DNA from: Candidatus Omnitrophota bacterium
GTDB lineage: Bacteria > NPL-UPA2 > BS750m-G34
DNA: 15,357 nt
Direction of reading: 5' to 3'
Assembly: GCA_016783345.1 (NCBI GenBank)
Contig: JADHWT010000019.1
Coordinates: 1-15,357 of the forward strand
The translations under genes and the position numbers were made by a program. A model generated the notes under the pieces. The model was given only the letters and a program-made list of their open reading frames with translations, searched no databases and was not told the DNA's origin. Below are positions 6,893-14,310 of this stretch, one piece after another; within the stretch, counting starts at the first letter, position 1, and each line of letters begins with the position of its first letter.

Positions 6893-6956
6893 CTTGATTA
6901 TATAGGAATTTATAGAAAGTGGACTTATGCTATCGGCTAAAGGCCGATTTTGCTTG
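6893..6956 (+). repeat. promoter-associated ~60-bp repeat, copy 2
   Basis: Begins CTTGATTATATAG, ends in TTTTGCTTG. Hairpin ATCGGCT (6932-6938), loop AAA, GGCCGAT (6942-6948), six Watson-Crick pairs plus one T-G wobble. Starts six bases after the lipoprotein stop. Differs from copy 1 at only six of 60 aligned bases. Confidence 0.8.
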
Positions 6957-6981
6957 ACACAATGAAAATGGATGATATAAT
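6954..6981 (+). promoter_or_regulatory. strong sigma70-type promoter of the corrinoid protein gene
   Basis: Perfect TTGACA (6954-6959), 16-base spacer, perfect TATAAT (6976-6981). Transcription should start near 6988, leaving a leader of about 24 bases with GGAGG at 7001-7005 ahead of the ATG. The -35 box forms the last bases of repeat copy 2. This is the closest to consensus of the promoters seen here. Confidence 0.75.
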
Positions 6982-7011
6982 TAAAATTAAGTTTATGAAA
7001 GGAGGACGGAT

Positions 7012-7644
7012 ATGGTTGAGTTGAAAGAGATTGCAGATAACTTGATAAAAGGTCAGGCCCCTAAAGTAAAGGAATTGGTTGAGGAGGCAGTTAAATCGGG
7101 AGCGGATGTAAGAAAGATTTTGAATGAAGGTCTGATAAATGCTATGGCAGTTGTCGGAGATAAATTCAAAAAGAATGAATTTTATGTCCCTGAAGTACTT
7201 ATTGCCGCAAGGGCCATGCATGCGGGGATGGAGATATTAGAGCCCCATCTGGCTAAGGCAGGGGTTAAGCCTTTGGCAAAGGTCGCTATCGGCACGGTAA
7301 AAGGGGACCTTCACGACATCGGCAAGAATTTAGTCTCTATGATGATGCGCGGCGCCGGGTTTAAGGTAGATGACCTGGGCATTGATGTCCCGCCGGAGAA
7401 ATTTATTGAGTCAGTAAAAAATGGTTCGCAGGTGGTGTGCCTGTCTGCGCTTTTGACTACTACTATGCCTTCGATGAAGGCAATCCTGGATGAGCTCGAA
7501 AAGGCCGGCCTGCGCGCTAAGGTCAAGGCTATGATTGGCGGAGCCCCGGTTACCCAGAATTATGCTGATGAGATAGGAGCTAATGGATATGCGCCGGATG
7601 CCGCCTCAGCTGTGGATAAAGCCAAGGAGTTATTAGGGGTTTAA
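7012..7644 (+). CDS. corrinoid (B12)-binding methyltransferase protein
   Basis: A small cobalamin-carrying protein of the MtbC/MttC/MtmC type that shuttles a methyl group between a substrate methyltransferase and an acceptor. Residues 1-90 are the four-helix cap (B12-binding domain 1, with EVLIAARAMHAGMEIL). The Rossmann-like second domain follows, with the cobalt-ligating motif D99-L-H101-D-I-G104, then CLSALLTTTM and the MIGGAPV loop that hold the nucleotide tail. Length 210 is exactly typical. A consensus promoter and GGAGG indicate high expression. No partner methyltransferase, MtaA/MtbA-like protein or reductive activase is adjacent, so the substrate (methanol, methylamine, methoxylated aromatic, glycine betaine) cannot be deduced. 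The next gene, accD, is unrelated and separated by 69 bases. Confidence 0.95.
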   Translation: MVELKEIADNLIKGQAPKVKELVEEAVKSGADVRKILNEGLINAMAVVGDKFKKNEFYVPEVLIAARAMHAGMEILEPHLAKAGVKPLAKVAIGTVKGDLHDIGKNLVSMMMRGAGFKVDDLGIDVPPEKFIESVKNGSQVVCLSALLTTTMPSMKAILDELEKAGLRAKVKAMIGGAPVTQNYADEIGANGYAPDAASAVDKAKELLGV

Positions 7645-7713
7645 CCCTGTCCCTTTTTTGCGCAAATTTTTTTCAGAGTGTCCCCGCCGCAGGTGCCCAA
7701 TTTTTTTTAACTT
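7645..7713. repeat. gap with TGTCCC-type repeat fragments before accD
   Basis: Contains CCCTGTCCCTTTTTT at 7645 and GTGTCCCCGCCG near 7679-7690, ending in CCCAATTTTTTTT. On the minus strand these read as GGGACAGGG and GGGGACAC, the same flavour as the fragments at 352 and 3111. AGGG/CCCT around the corrinoid gene's stop could pair weakly before the T-run, but it is not a convincing terminator. No promoter or ribosome binding site for accD is visible. Confidence 0.4.
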
Positions 7714-8559
7714 ATGGTCTGGTTTCGTAAATCAAAAGTAGAAAATAATCAGTCTCCTAAAAAGGCAGACATCCCTCACGGCTTGTGGATTAAGTGTCCT
7801 GACTGCGGGGATATAGTCTTTAAAAAAGGGATTATAGAAAATCATAAGGTCTGCCCTAAGTGTAATTACCATTTTCGTCTGGACATACGTGAGCGGATTA
7901 AGATGATGTTCGACAAGAAGAGTTTTAAAGAATTTAATTCCAATCTCGCCTCGGTTGACCCCCTTGGTTTTAATGCCCACAAGTCTTATAAAGAAAAACT
8001 CAAAGAGGACCAGAAAAAGACAGGCCTTACTGAAGCAGCTATTACCGGAGAAGCCAAGATTTCCGGCCATCGGGTCATAGCAGGTCTTACCGACGCCAAT
8101 TTCATTATGGGCAGTATGGGATCGGTTGTGGGAGAGAAGATTGCCCGCGCAGTTGAAAAGTCCATAGAGGAGAAAATCCCTTTTATTACTGTGTCCGGGT
8201 CAGGCGGAGGGGCGAGGATGTATGAAGGGATGTTCTCCCTTATGCAGATGGCCAAGACAAGTGCTGCTATCGCAAAACTCCATCAGGCCGGCATTCTCTA
8301 TATCTCTATTATGACGGACCCAACAATGGGAGGTGTTAGCGCCAGCTTTGCCTCTTTAGGCGATGTCATTATAGCCGAGCCAAAGGCCCTTATTGGCTTT
8401 GCAGGACCAAGGGTTATCGAGCAGACCATCAGGCAGAAACTACCGGATGGATTCCAGCGCGCTGAATTCATGCTCAAACACGGCCAGCTGGATATGGTGG
8501 TCCACCGTAAGGATATGGTCCAGACCCTGATAAAGATTCTAAATTTTTTTGAAAAATAA
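7714..8559 (+). CDS. accD: acetyl-CoA carboxylase carboxyltransferase beta subunit
   Basis: With AccA, transfers the carboxyl group from carboxybiotin to acetyl-CoA to make malonyl-CoA for fatty-acid synthesis. The N-terminal zinc ribbon has C28-x2-C31 and C47-x2-C50, then the crotonase-like carboxyltransferase core with GSMGSVVGEKI, VSGSGGGARMYEG, DPTMGGVSASFASLGD and FAGPRVIEQT. Length 281 is normal. MVWFRKSK is a standard AccD N-terminus, so the ATG at 7714 is right even though it lacks a Shine-Dalgarno: the preceding bases are a T-run belonging to a repeat-like gap. No accA is adjacent. The last 11 bases overlap the ROK kinase gene, an unusual partner, since folC or accA is more common downstream. 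Confidence 0.97.
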   Translation: MVWFRKSKVENNQSPKKADIPHGLWIKCPDCGDIVFKKGIIENHKVCPKCNYHFRLDIRERIKMMFDKKSFKEFNSNLASVDPLGFNAHKSYKEKLKEDQKKTGLTEAAITGEAKISGHRVIAGLTDANFIMGSMGSVVGEKIARAVEKSIEEKIPFITVSGSGGGARMYEGMFSLMQMAKTSAAIAKLHQAGILYISIMTDPTMGGVSASFASLGDVIIAEPKALIGFAGPRVIEQTIRQKLPDGFQRAEFMLKHGQLDMVVHRKDMVQTLIKILNFFEK

Positions 8560-9469
8560 CCCCCTTGCTATAGGCATAGACGTCGGCGGTACCAACCTAA
8601 AATTCGGTCTTGTTAATAAAAACGGAAAGATTTTAAAAGAGATAATTTTGCCCACGTTAGGCCACCTCGGAAAAGGCATGGTTTTAAAACGGGTTATAGA
8701 AGGTATAAGGGAAATTTCCTGCGGAGTAAAAAAGAATAAAATCCTTGGCCTGGGTTTAGGTACACCTGGATTAGTAAATATAGAAGGGGTAGTCCGCGGC
8801 CATACCAATATATCTGGATGGACGAATATACCTTTAAAGAAGATTCTGGAAAAAGAATTTGGTTTACCAGCTTTCATTGACAATGATGTCAATGTTATGA
8901 CCTTAGCGGAATGGGCTTGTGGAAGTGCTAAAGGTTCACAGAACGTGGTGTGTCTTACCTTGGGGACAGGTGTAGGCGGGGGCATAATTATTGAGGGAAA
9001 GCTCTATCATGGCACAGGTCTTTCTGCAGGTGAGATCGGACATATCCCTATAAATTTTAGAGGACCGAAATGCATGTGTGGGAATATTGGATGCCTTGAG
9101 CGCTATATAGGGAATAGGTACATAGTAGATATGGCAAAAAAATATTTTAAAAAAGAAAAACGCTCTATCCTTACCCCTGAGCTCCTTGCTAAGCGGGCTA
9201 AACATGGGGATAGACTCGCGTTAAAAGTATGGGATGAGGTTGCGGAATGCCTGGCTGCTGCGCTTAGCGGGGTAGTAAATTTTGTAAATCCTGAAAAAAT
9301 TATTATTGGCGGAGGTGTATCCAATGCCGGAAATGTCCTTTTTACGCCCCTGCGCAAAAAACTTAGACAAAAGGCTATGCCTATTCCGGTAAAGAATGTA
9401 AAGATAATTAAGGCAGCCCTTGGAGAGCGCGCCGGCATCATAGGCGCCGCCATGCTGGTGTTTTTATGA
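8549..9469 (+). CDS. ROK-family sugar kinase (glucokinase-like)
   Basis: Phosphorylates a hexose, most likely glucose, fructose or an amino-sugar. The N-terminal phosphate loop AIGIDVGGTN has D11-V-G-G-T-N16; the catalytic base is Asp113 in IDNDVN; TLGTGVGGGI closes the ATP site. The ROK zinc site is complete: His165 (GEIGHIP) with C175-x-C177-x4-C182 (CMCGNIGCLE). No N-terminal helix-turn-helix, so a kinase and not a ROK repressor. The start must be TTG 8549: an in-frame TAA lies three codons upstream and there is no ATG before the P-loop. It overlaps accD by 11 bases and mtlD by four, so translation is probably coupled. The neighbouring MtlD acts on fructose-6-phosphate, making a hexokinase role plausible; substrate cannot be fixed from sequence. 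Confidence 0.92.
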   Translation: MKNNPLAIGIDVGGTNLKFGLVNKNGKILKEIILPTLGHLGKGMVLKRVIEGIREISCGVKKNKILGLGLGTPGLVNIEGVVRGHTNISGWTNIPLKKILEKEFGLPAFIDNDVNVMTLAEWACGSAKGSQNVVCLTLGTGVGGGIIIEGKLYHGTGLSAGEIGHIPINFRGPKCMCGNIGCLERYIGNRYIVDMAKKYFKKEKRSILTPELLAKRAKHGDRLALKVWDEVAECLAAALSGVVNFVNPEKIIIGGGVSNAGNVLFTPLRKKLRQKAMPIPVKNVKIIKAALGERAGIIGAAMLVFL

Positions 9470-10614
9470 AAGCCCTCCAATTCGGCGCAGGAAATATCGG
9501 CCGCGGATTTTTAGCCGAGCTATTCCACCACGCCGGCTACAAGATAGTCTTCGTAGAAAAAGATGAAAAGATTGTTAGCGAGATAAATAAAAAAGGCAGC
9601 TATACCCTCGAGATAGTCGGCCCGCGAAGGTTTGAGCAATATAAGATCGACGGGATTAGCGCGCTAAAGACTACGGAGAATACAAGGATAAAAGAGGAAA
9701 TCTCGCAAGCCGATATCATAGCTCTCTCCGTAGGCAAGGCAGCCCTGCCTTCAGTTGCAAAACTTTTAGCTCCGGGCCTTGACCTCAGGAGTAAATCCAA
9801 TGCCCCTCCCATAAATATAATTATTGCAGAAAATGTGCTTAAAGGAGAAGAGCTGCTCTATAATCTTTTAGACAGGGAAATTGGCAGGGATACAAAAGAA
9901 TATCTGGATAACAGCGTTGGATTGGTTCTGGCAGTAGTCAGCCGCATGGTTCCGGTTCTACCCCCTGAAGTAAAGAAAAGAGATCTCCTCTATATTAAGG
10001 CTGAGGAATATAGAGAGCTCCCTGTAGATAAGAATGCATTCAAGGGTAATATCCCTGTTATAGAGGGAATAAAACCATCTGACCATTTCGAGGCATATGA
10101 AGAGAGAAAGATATTTATCCACAATACTGCTCATGCTATGGCCGCCTACCTCGGTTTTTTAAAAGGTTATAAATATATATATGAAGCAATGAGGGATAAT
10201 GAGATAAAAGGAAAAATAATGAGAGCGCTAAAGGAGATTGGCAAGGCCCTTATAAAAAAACACCCCTTTTTAAGCAGAGACCTGCAAGACCATATTGAAG
10301 ACCTGTGCCAAAGATTTAGTAACGAGGCCCTTGCTGATACTGTAGCCAGGGTTGGCCGTGACCCATTACGCAAACTCAGGCCCGAAGATAGACTGGTTGG
10401 GGCCTGCAGGTTCATTGAAAAGTATGGGGGAGACCCTGCGCCGGTAAGCCTTGGAATTTCTGCCTGTCTACGGTATAATGAAAAAAGCGATGAATCAAGC
10501 AGGGCTCTACAGGATATGATATCCCAAAAAGGCCTTGATTATGTCCTATTTCATATATGTGGCATAAAAAAAGGCGAAAACCTCTATAACACCATACCAC
10601 ACTTTTTTGTCTAG
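9466..10614 (+). CDS. mtlD: mannitol-1-phosphate 5-dehydrogenase
   Basis: NAD-dependent interconversion of mannitol-1-phosphate and fructose-6-phosphate. The start MKALQFGAGNIGRGF is nearly the E. coli MtlD start, with the NAD-binding GAGNIGRG at residues 7-14. Further family blocks are NIIIAENV, SVGLVLAVVSRMVP and the catalytic region ERKIFIHNTAHAMAAYLG. Length 382 equals the E. coli enzyme as I recall it. Start overlaps the ROK stop (ATGA). No PTS mannitol transporter or regulator is nearby, so it may work in the biosynthetic direction, reducing fructose-6-phosphate, or serve a related polyol phosphate. The neighbouring altronate/mannonate oxidoreductases are distant relatives, but the N-terminus and length favour MtlD. 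Confidence 0.9.
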   Translation: MKALQFGAGNIGRGFLAELFHHAGYKIVFVEKDEKIVSEINKKGSYTLEIVGPRRFEQYKIDGISALKTTENTRIKEEISQADIIALSVGKAALPSVAKLLAPGLDLRSKSNAPPINIIIAENVLKGEELLYNLLDREIGRDTKEYLDNSVGLVLAVVSRMVPVLPPEVKKRDLLYIKAEEYRELPVDKNAFKGNIPVIEGIKPSDHFEAYEERKIFIHNTAHAMAAYLGFLKGYKYIYEAMRDNEIKGKIMRALKEIGKALIKKHPFLSRDLQDHIEDLCQRFSNEALADTVARVGRDPLRKLRPEDRLVGACRFIEKYGGDPAPVSLGISACLRYNEKSDESSRALQDMISQKGLDYVLFHICGIKKGENLYNTIPHFFV

Positions 10615-10649
10615 AAATTCCGTTAAAAAATTTATTTAAGTAAAAGTTA

Positions 10650-10679
10650 TTGACAAAATCGATATTTTATGGCTTAATA
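10650..10679 (+). promoter_or_regulatory. candidate promoter upstream of the AAA ATPase gene
   Basis: Perfect TTGACA (10650-10655), 18-base spacer, TTAATA (10674-10679). The surrounding region is very AT-rich, so the -10 assignment could shift by one base. The -10 box is covered by a perfect inverted repeat at 10673-10692. A leader of roughly 130 bases precedes the likely start codon. Confidence 0.5.
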
Positions 10680-10692
10680 TTTATATATTAAG
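10673..10692. repeat. perfect inverted repeat over the -10 box, operator candidate
   Basis: CTTAATAT (10673-10680), TTAT, ATATTAAG (10685-10692): 8-base arms without mismatch. It covers the proposed -10 box, where a bound protein would block polymerase. AT-only palindromes arise more easily by chance in such a region, so function is inferred. Confidence 0.45.
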
Positions 10693-10748
10693 TTATAACC
10701 CTGTATTTATTAAGTAAGCCTTAAGTTATACTACCCTATAAATATAGG
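10688..10748. repeat. direct repeat TTAAGTTATA and palindrome in AT-rich leader
   Basis: TTAAGTTATAACCCT at 10688-10702 recurs as TTAAGTTATACTACCCT at 10721-10737, 33 bases apart. The second copy runs into the palindrome CCTATA-AA-TATAGG (10735-10748). Could be protein-binding sites or remains of the insertion that brought the next gene. The rest of 10615-10787 holds no gene I can support. Confidence 0.4.
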
Positions 10749-10776
10749 TTAGTTTAAATTATAAAGCGTTAACCAT

Positions 10777-10799
10777 ACCCCTAAAGGGATGGCTTTGCC
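10777..10799 (-). repeat. 23-bp dispersed repeat, inverted copy B
   Basis: Read on the minus strand it carries the core AAGCCATCCCTTTAGGGGT preceded by GGCA, differing at one base from 6310-6332. It covers the upstream in-frame ATG at 10789, which is one reason to prefer the later start for the ATPase. Confidence 0.7.
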
Positions 10800-10815
10800 T
10801 AGACAGAGTGAAACG

Positions 10816-12126
10816 ATGAAAAGGTATATTGAAGATAAATTAATTGCCTGGAAAAACAGCGCAAGGCGCAAACCATTAATTTTGCGCGGGGCAAGACAAG
10901 TGGGTAAAACACACACAGTCACAAAATTCGGAGAAGAGCAGTTTTCTTGCGGTGTTTTGCATGTTGATTTAGAGAAAAATCCAGAATGGCACAAAATATT
11001 TGACGGTTCCCTTGATCCTGTTCGTATAAAAAATGAGTTAGAACTCTTATCAGGAAAAAAAATTAATACAGGAGAGACATTGTTGTTTTTCGATGAAATC
11101 CAACGTTGTCCTAAAGCAATTATGGCACTCAGGTATTTTTATGAAGATATGCCTGAGCTTCATGTTATCGCGGCCGGTTCCTTATTAGAGTTTATTTTTA
11201 GTAACATTTCCTTTCCGGTTGGAAGAGTGCAATTTTTAAAAATGTTTCCTCTTTCATTCTCTGAGTATCTGCTTGCTATCAATAATTATAAACTATCAGA
11301 ATTTATTGATGGACCGCCCCAGGATGCCAATAATTTGATTCATAACAAAATTCTTGAACAGTTAAAACAATATTTTTTTATAGGTGGTCTTCCTGAAGCA
11401 GTTAAAGCATATGTTGAGACCAATTCAATCAGAGAAAGTTTTGAGGTCCATAAAGAAATATGTATGAGTTATAAAGAAGATTTTGCTAAATACTCTCCTA
11501 AATCTGATCCCAGGTGCATGGAACAAGTTTTTACAAATACTGCTCGGTCCGTAGGCGGACAGATAAAGTATTCTCACCTTTCGCAAGAATTTTCTATCCC
11601 GACTATCCATAAAGCGTTTGATATCCTCTGCCGGATAGGAGTGATTAATAGAATACCTTCCTGCCAGGCTGATAGCCTTCCCTTAGGCGCTACGGCTTCG
11701 ACAAAAATATTTAAGGCAAGTATGGTTGATATTGGTATTATGCAACGTTTGTGTAGGATACCTGTTGATCTTGAATATCAAAAAACAGATATTATGTCAA
11801 TATATAATGGGGTTATGGCTGAACAATTTATTGCTCAGGAATTAATAATTGCTCAGGAATCATTATATTATTGGTCCCGGCAGAAAAAAAACAGTTCAGC
11901 TGAAGTTGATTTTTTGGCTGTTAAAGAAGGCCGTATAATTCCTATTGAGGTTAAAAGCGGTTCTCCAGGGCGCTTAAAAAGTTTACATTTATTTCTCCAA
12001 AGCTACCCCCATTGTCAAGAAGGATACGTTTTCTCATCCAGGCCCTATAGCCAGCTTCTAGACCAAAAACTTAAATTCATCCCCCTTTATTTCTGCCAAT
12101 CCGCACTCAAGACAGATATAATGTAA
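10816..12126 (+). CDS. AAA ATPase with DUF4143 domain
   Basis: A P-loop ATPase of the widespread AAA_14/DUF4143 family, which is often strain-specific and has no settled role. With the ATG at 10816 the protein is 436 residues and starts MKRYIEDKLIAW, as family members usually do. An ATG nine codons earlier lies within a repeat and lacks a spaced ribosome binding site. Walker A is GARQVGKT (25-32), Walker B LLFFDEIQ with Asp93-Glu94, and a family AAGSLLEF block follows. The C-terminal DUF4143 part ends in a PD-(D/E)xK-like nuclease fold: E363-V-D365 then I-E378-V-K380-SG. Codons are visibly richer in A/T than in the neighbours and it stands alone between two operons behind a palindrome-rich leader, suggesting horizontal acquisition. 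Nuclease activity is not established for the family. Confidence 0.88.
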   Translation: MKRYIEDKLIAWKNSARRKPLILRGARQVGKTHTVTKFGEEQFSCGVLHVDLEKNPEWHKIFDGSLDPVRIKNELELLSGKKINTGETLLFFDEIQRCPKAIMALRYFYEDMPELHVIAAGSLLEFIFSNISFPVGRVQFLKMFPLSFSEYLLAINNYKLSEFIDGPPQDANNLIHNKILEQLKQYFFIGGLPEAVKAYVETNSIRESFEVHKEICMSYKEDFAKYSPKSDPRCMEQVFTNTARSVGGQIKYSHLSQEFSIPTIHKAFDILCRIGVINRIPSCQADSLPLGATASTKIFKASMVDIGIMQRLCRIPVDLEYQKTDIMSIYNGVMAEQFIAQELIIAQESLYYWSRQKKNSSAEVDFLAVKEGRIIPIEVKSGSPGRLKSLHLFLQSYPHCQEGYVFSSRPYSQLLDQKLKFIPLYFCQSALKTDIM

Positions 12127-12147
12127 AAATCTCAACAATAAAGTCAT

Positions 12148-12175
12148 TTGTAAATAGACTCATTTGTGATAAAAT
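12148..12175 (+). promoter_or_regulatory. candidate promoter of the E2-PfkB operon
   Basis: TTGTAA (12148-12153), 16-base spacer, TAAAAT (12170-12175). A direct repeat, GTCATTTGT (12143-12151) and CTCATTTGT (12159-12167), has a 16-base period and overlaps the -35 box. A good AAGGAGG ribosome binding site follows before the ATG at 12229. Confidence 0.5.
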
Positions 12176-12228
12176 ATTCTAAGTTATTAATGGCATGTTG
12201 AAGGTGCTAAACATAAGGAGGCTAAGAG

Positions 12229-13368
12229 ATGATTAAAGAAGTGATTATGCCGAAGTTAGGGCAGACAATGGAAGAGGGGATTATTGAAAAGTGGAGAAAG
12301 AAGGAAGGGGAAAATGTAGAGAAAGGGGATATACTCCTGGATATCACAACTGACAAGGCGACCCTGGAGGTAGAGTCCTATGTCACCGGAATACTCAAGA
12401 AGATTGTTCACAATGAAGGTGAGACAGTGCCGGTCACACAGATTATCGCCTATATCGGTGATGAAGGAGATAAAGTTCCGGATGTAACAGAAGAAAAAAA
12501 GAAGCCTGTGGAGCCTGCGAAGCAGGAAGTTCGGGAAGTCAAGGCTGCACAGCAGGAGGAAAAAGTGGAAGCAGCAGCGAGCCGTGTTAAGGCCTCTCCG
12601 GCTGCCCGCCGTATTGCAAGAGAGAAAAAAATAGACCTTGGCGCAATTAAAGGAACCGGGCCGGGCAACAGGATTACTGAGAAAGATGTCCTTGGTTTTG
12701 GAAAAGACGCTAAGGTTTCATCTTCTCCTATAAGACGTGTGATTGCAGAGAGGATGAGCCGCAGTAAAAGGGAGATACCGCATTATTACCTGACCGCATC
12801 TTTAGATATGAAAGAGGTAATAGAGATGCGAAAAAATCTAAATCAGAAATTAAAAAAAGACGGCTTAAAAGTATCCTATAATGATTTCCTTATTAAGGCA
12901 TCTGCTTTAACAATAGCCAAATATCCATCTTTTAACACCAGAGACTCAATCAATATTGGTCTGGCAGTGGGTATCCCTGAAGGTATCCTTGTCCCTGTAA
13001 TACGCAATGCTGATAAACTCTCTTTTCTGGAGATAGTAAAAGAACGCGGGAAATTAGTTGATAAGGCCAGGTCTAATAAACTTACTCCGGATGAATACAG
13101 CGGAGGTTCTTTTACAATATCTAATTTAGGGGCTTATGAGGTAGAAAATTTCTGCGCCATTATCAATCCGCCTGAAAAAGCCATACTGGCAGTAGGGAGT
13201 ATCATAGAGACCCCGGCAGCAGTTAATGGAGAAGTAACAATCAGGCCGTTAATGAAGGTCACACTTTCTCTGGATCACCGCATTATTGACGGGGTAGTTG
13301 CTGCGGCATTTCTGCAGAGAATTAAGGAGTTGGTTGAGACCCCGGCTGATATAAGTGGGGGTATATAA
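12229..13368 (+). CDS. dihydrolipoamide acyltransferase (E2) of a 2-oxoacid dehydrogenase-type complex
   Basis: Core subunit that carries acyl groups on lipoate and passes them to CoA. Three parts in order: one lipoyl domain (about 1-77) with the lipoylated lysine Lys43 in TTDKATLE; a charged, Glu/Lys/Ala-rich linker; the E1/E3-binding domain (about 121-157, ASPAARRIAREKKID and GPGNRITEKDV); and the catalytic domain (about 166-377) ending in the active-site DHRIIDG with His350 and Asp354. Length 379 is usual for a single-lipoyl E2. The acyl group (acetyl, branched-chain, or acetoin-derived) cannot be told from these motifs. No E1 or E3 gene is adjacent: the upstream gene is an unrelated ATPase and downstream is a sugar kinase, so partners must be elsewhere. 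AAGGAGG before ATG 12229 supports the start. Confidence 0.93.
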   Translation: MIKEVIMPKLGQTMEEGIIEKWRKKEGENVEKGDILLDITTDKATLEVESYVTGILKKIVHNEGETVPVTQIIAYIGDEGDKVPDVTEEKKKPVEPAKQEVREVKAAQQEEKVEAAASRVKASPAARRIAREKKIDLGAIKGTGPGNRITEKDVLGFGKDAKVSSSPIRRVIAERMSRSKREIPHYYLTASLDMKEVIEMRKNLNQKLKKDGLKVSYNDFLIKASALTIAKYPSFNTRDSINIGLAVGIPEGILVPVIRNADKLSFLEIVKERGKLVDKARSNKLTPDEYSGGSFTISNLGAYEVENFCAIINPPEKAILAVGSIIETPAAVNGEVTIRPLMKVTLSLDHRIIDGVVAAAFLQRIKELVETPADISGGI

Positions 13369-13371
13369 GAG

Positions 13372-14307
13372 ATGTCTATGAAAATTGACGTTATTTGCCT
13401 GGGCATTCTTTGCGCTGATGTAGTGGCCAAACCTGTGAAAAAAATTCCTGGCAGAGGGAAACTGGAGCTGGTAGATAGGATAGAGCTGCATAGCGGCGGC
13501 TGTGCATCTAATACAGGTGTGTGTCTGGCCCGCTTGGGGATAAAGACAGCTCTCGCAGGAAAGGTCGGCAGGGATGGTTTCGGAGATTTTCTTATAGATA
13601 CATTTAAGAGAGAAGGGATGGAGACAGCGGGTATAAAGAAAGACAGCAAGGCCAATACCTCTGTGACTATGGTCATGGTTGATGAGGGAGCGGAGAGGAG
13701 CTTTATCCACTATGTAGGTGCGAATGGTACTCTTAGAGAAGAAGATATAGATTTAGGACTGTTTCCGGATGCGAAGATTTTACATATGGCAGGGTTTTAT
13801 CTCATGCCTGGATTTGACGGGGAGCCGGCGAGCCGCATACTCAAAAAAGCCAGAGAGAGCGGCCTCACTACTTCCCTGGATACCTGCTGGGACAGTAAGG
13901 GGAGGTGGCTTGATCTCATTAGCCCGTGTCTTGAGTTTACAGACATTTTTTTGCCCAGTATTGAAGAGGCAAAGAAAATCACAGGCATGGAAGAGCCCGA
14001 AAAGATTTGCAGATTCTTTTTGAAGAAGGGGGTAAAGATAGTAGGACTTAAGATGGGAGAAGAGGGGGCATTTATAGCATCCGTTGATCAATCGTTTCCC
14101 CTTCCTCCTTTTAAGGTGAATGTTGTCGATACAACCGGCGCCGGGGATGCATTCGTTGCGGGGTTTCTGACCGGCAGGATCCTCTACAAGGATCTCTTAG
14201 AGACAGGCAAATTGGCCTGTGCCGCAGGTGCAGCTGCTGTTTCAGCAATGGGCGCGACTGATGGAGTAAAGTCCATTGAACAGGTGAAGGGACTTATGGA
14301 GTCATGA
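13372..14307 (+). CDS. PfkB-family carbohydrate kinase
   Basis: Ribokinase-fold kinase for a sugar or nucleoside. The N-terminal substrate-binding block HSGGCASNTGVCLARLG contains the family's GG-x-x-x-N element; GKVGRDGFGDFL follows; the C-terminal signature is DTTGAGDAFVAGFL with catalytic Asp259 and the anion hole G256-A-G. Length 311 is standard. The start at 13372 lies three bases after the E2 stop; an ATG two codons later is possible and neither has a strong Shine-Dalgarno, so translation probably relies on coupling with E2. The substrate (ribose, fructose, 2-keto-3-deoxygluconate, adenosine) cannot be settled; a KDG or fructose kinase would fit the sugar genes in the window, but that is a guess. 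Confidence 0.92.
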   Translation: MSMKIDVICLGILCADVVAKPVKKIPGRGKLELVDRIELHSGGCASNTGVCLARLGIKTALAGKVGRDGFGDFLIDTFKREGMETAGIKKDSKANTSVTMVMVDEGAERSFIHYVGANGTLREEDIDLGLFPDAKILHMAGFYLMPGFDGEPASRILKKARESGLTTSLDTCWDSKGRWLDLISPCLEFTDIFLPSIEEAKKITGMEEPEKICRFFLKKGVKIVGLKMGEEGAFIASVDQSFPLPPFKVNVVDTTGAGDAFVAGFLTGRILYKDLLETGKLACAAGAAAVSAMGATDGVKSIEQVKGLMES

Positions 14308-14310
14308 TTT

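Noticed and set aside
7633..7659. Rho-independent terminator after the corrinoid gene (AGGGG...CCCT then T-run).
   Set aside because: The stem is only four pairs and the T-run starts several bases away.
8539..9480. Long minus-strand reading frames across the ROK gene (8539-8985, 9103-9480).
   Set aside because: They mirror a gene with full ROK motifs, resemble no protein I know and have no ribosome binding sites.
10789..10815. Upstream ATG start for the AAA ATPase.
   Set aside because: It lies within the 23-bp repeat, with AAAGGG directly against the ATG and no spacing; family proteins start like MKRYIE at 10816.
13249..13710. Minus-strand frame of 153 codons over the E2/PfkB junction.
   Set aside because: It is antisense to two motif-complete genes and shows no recognisable domain.
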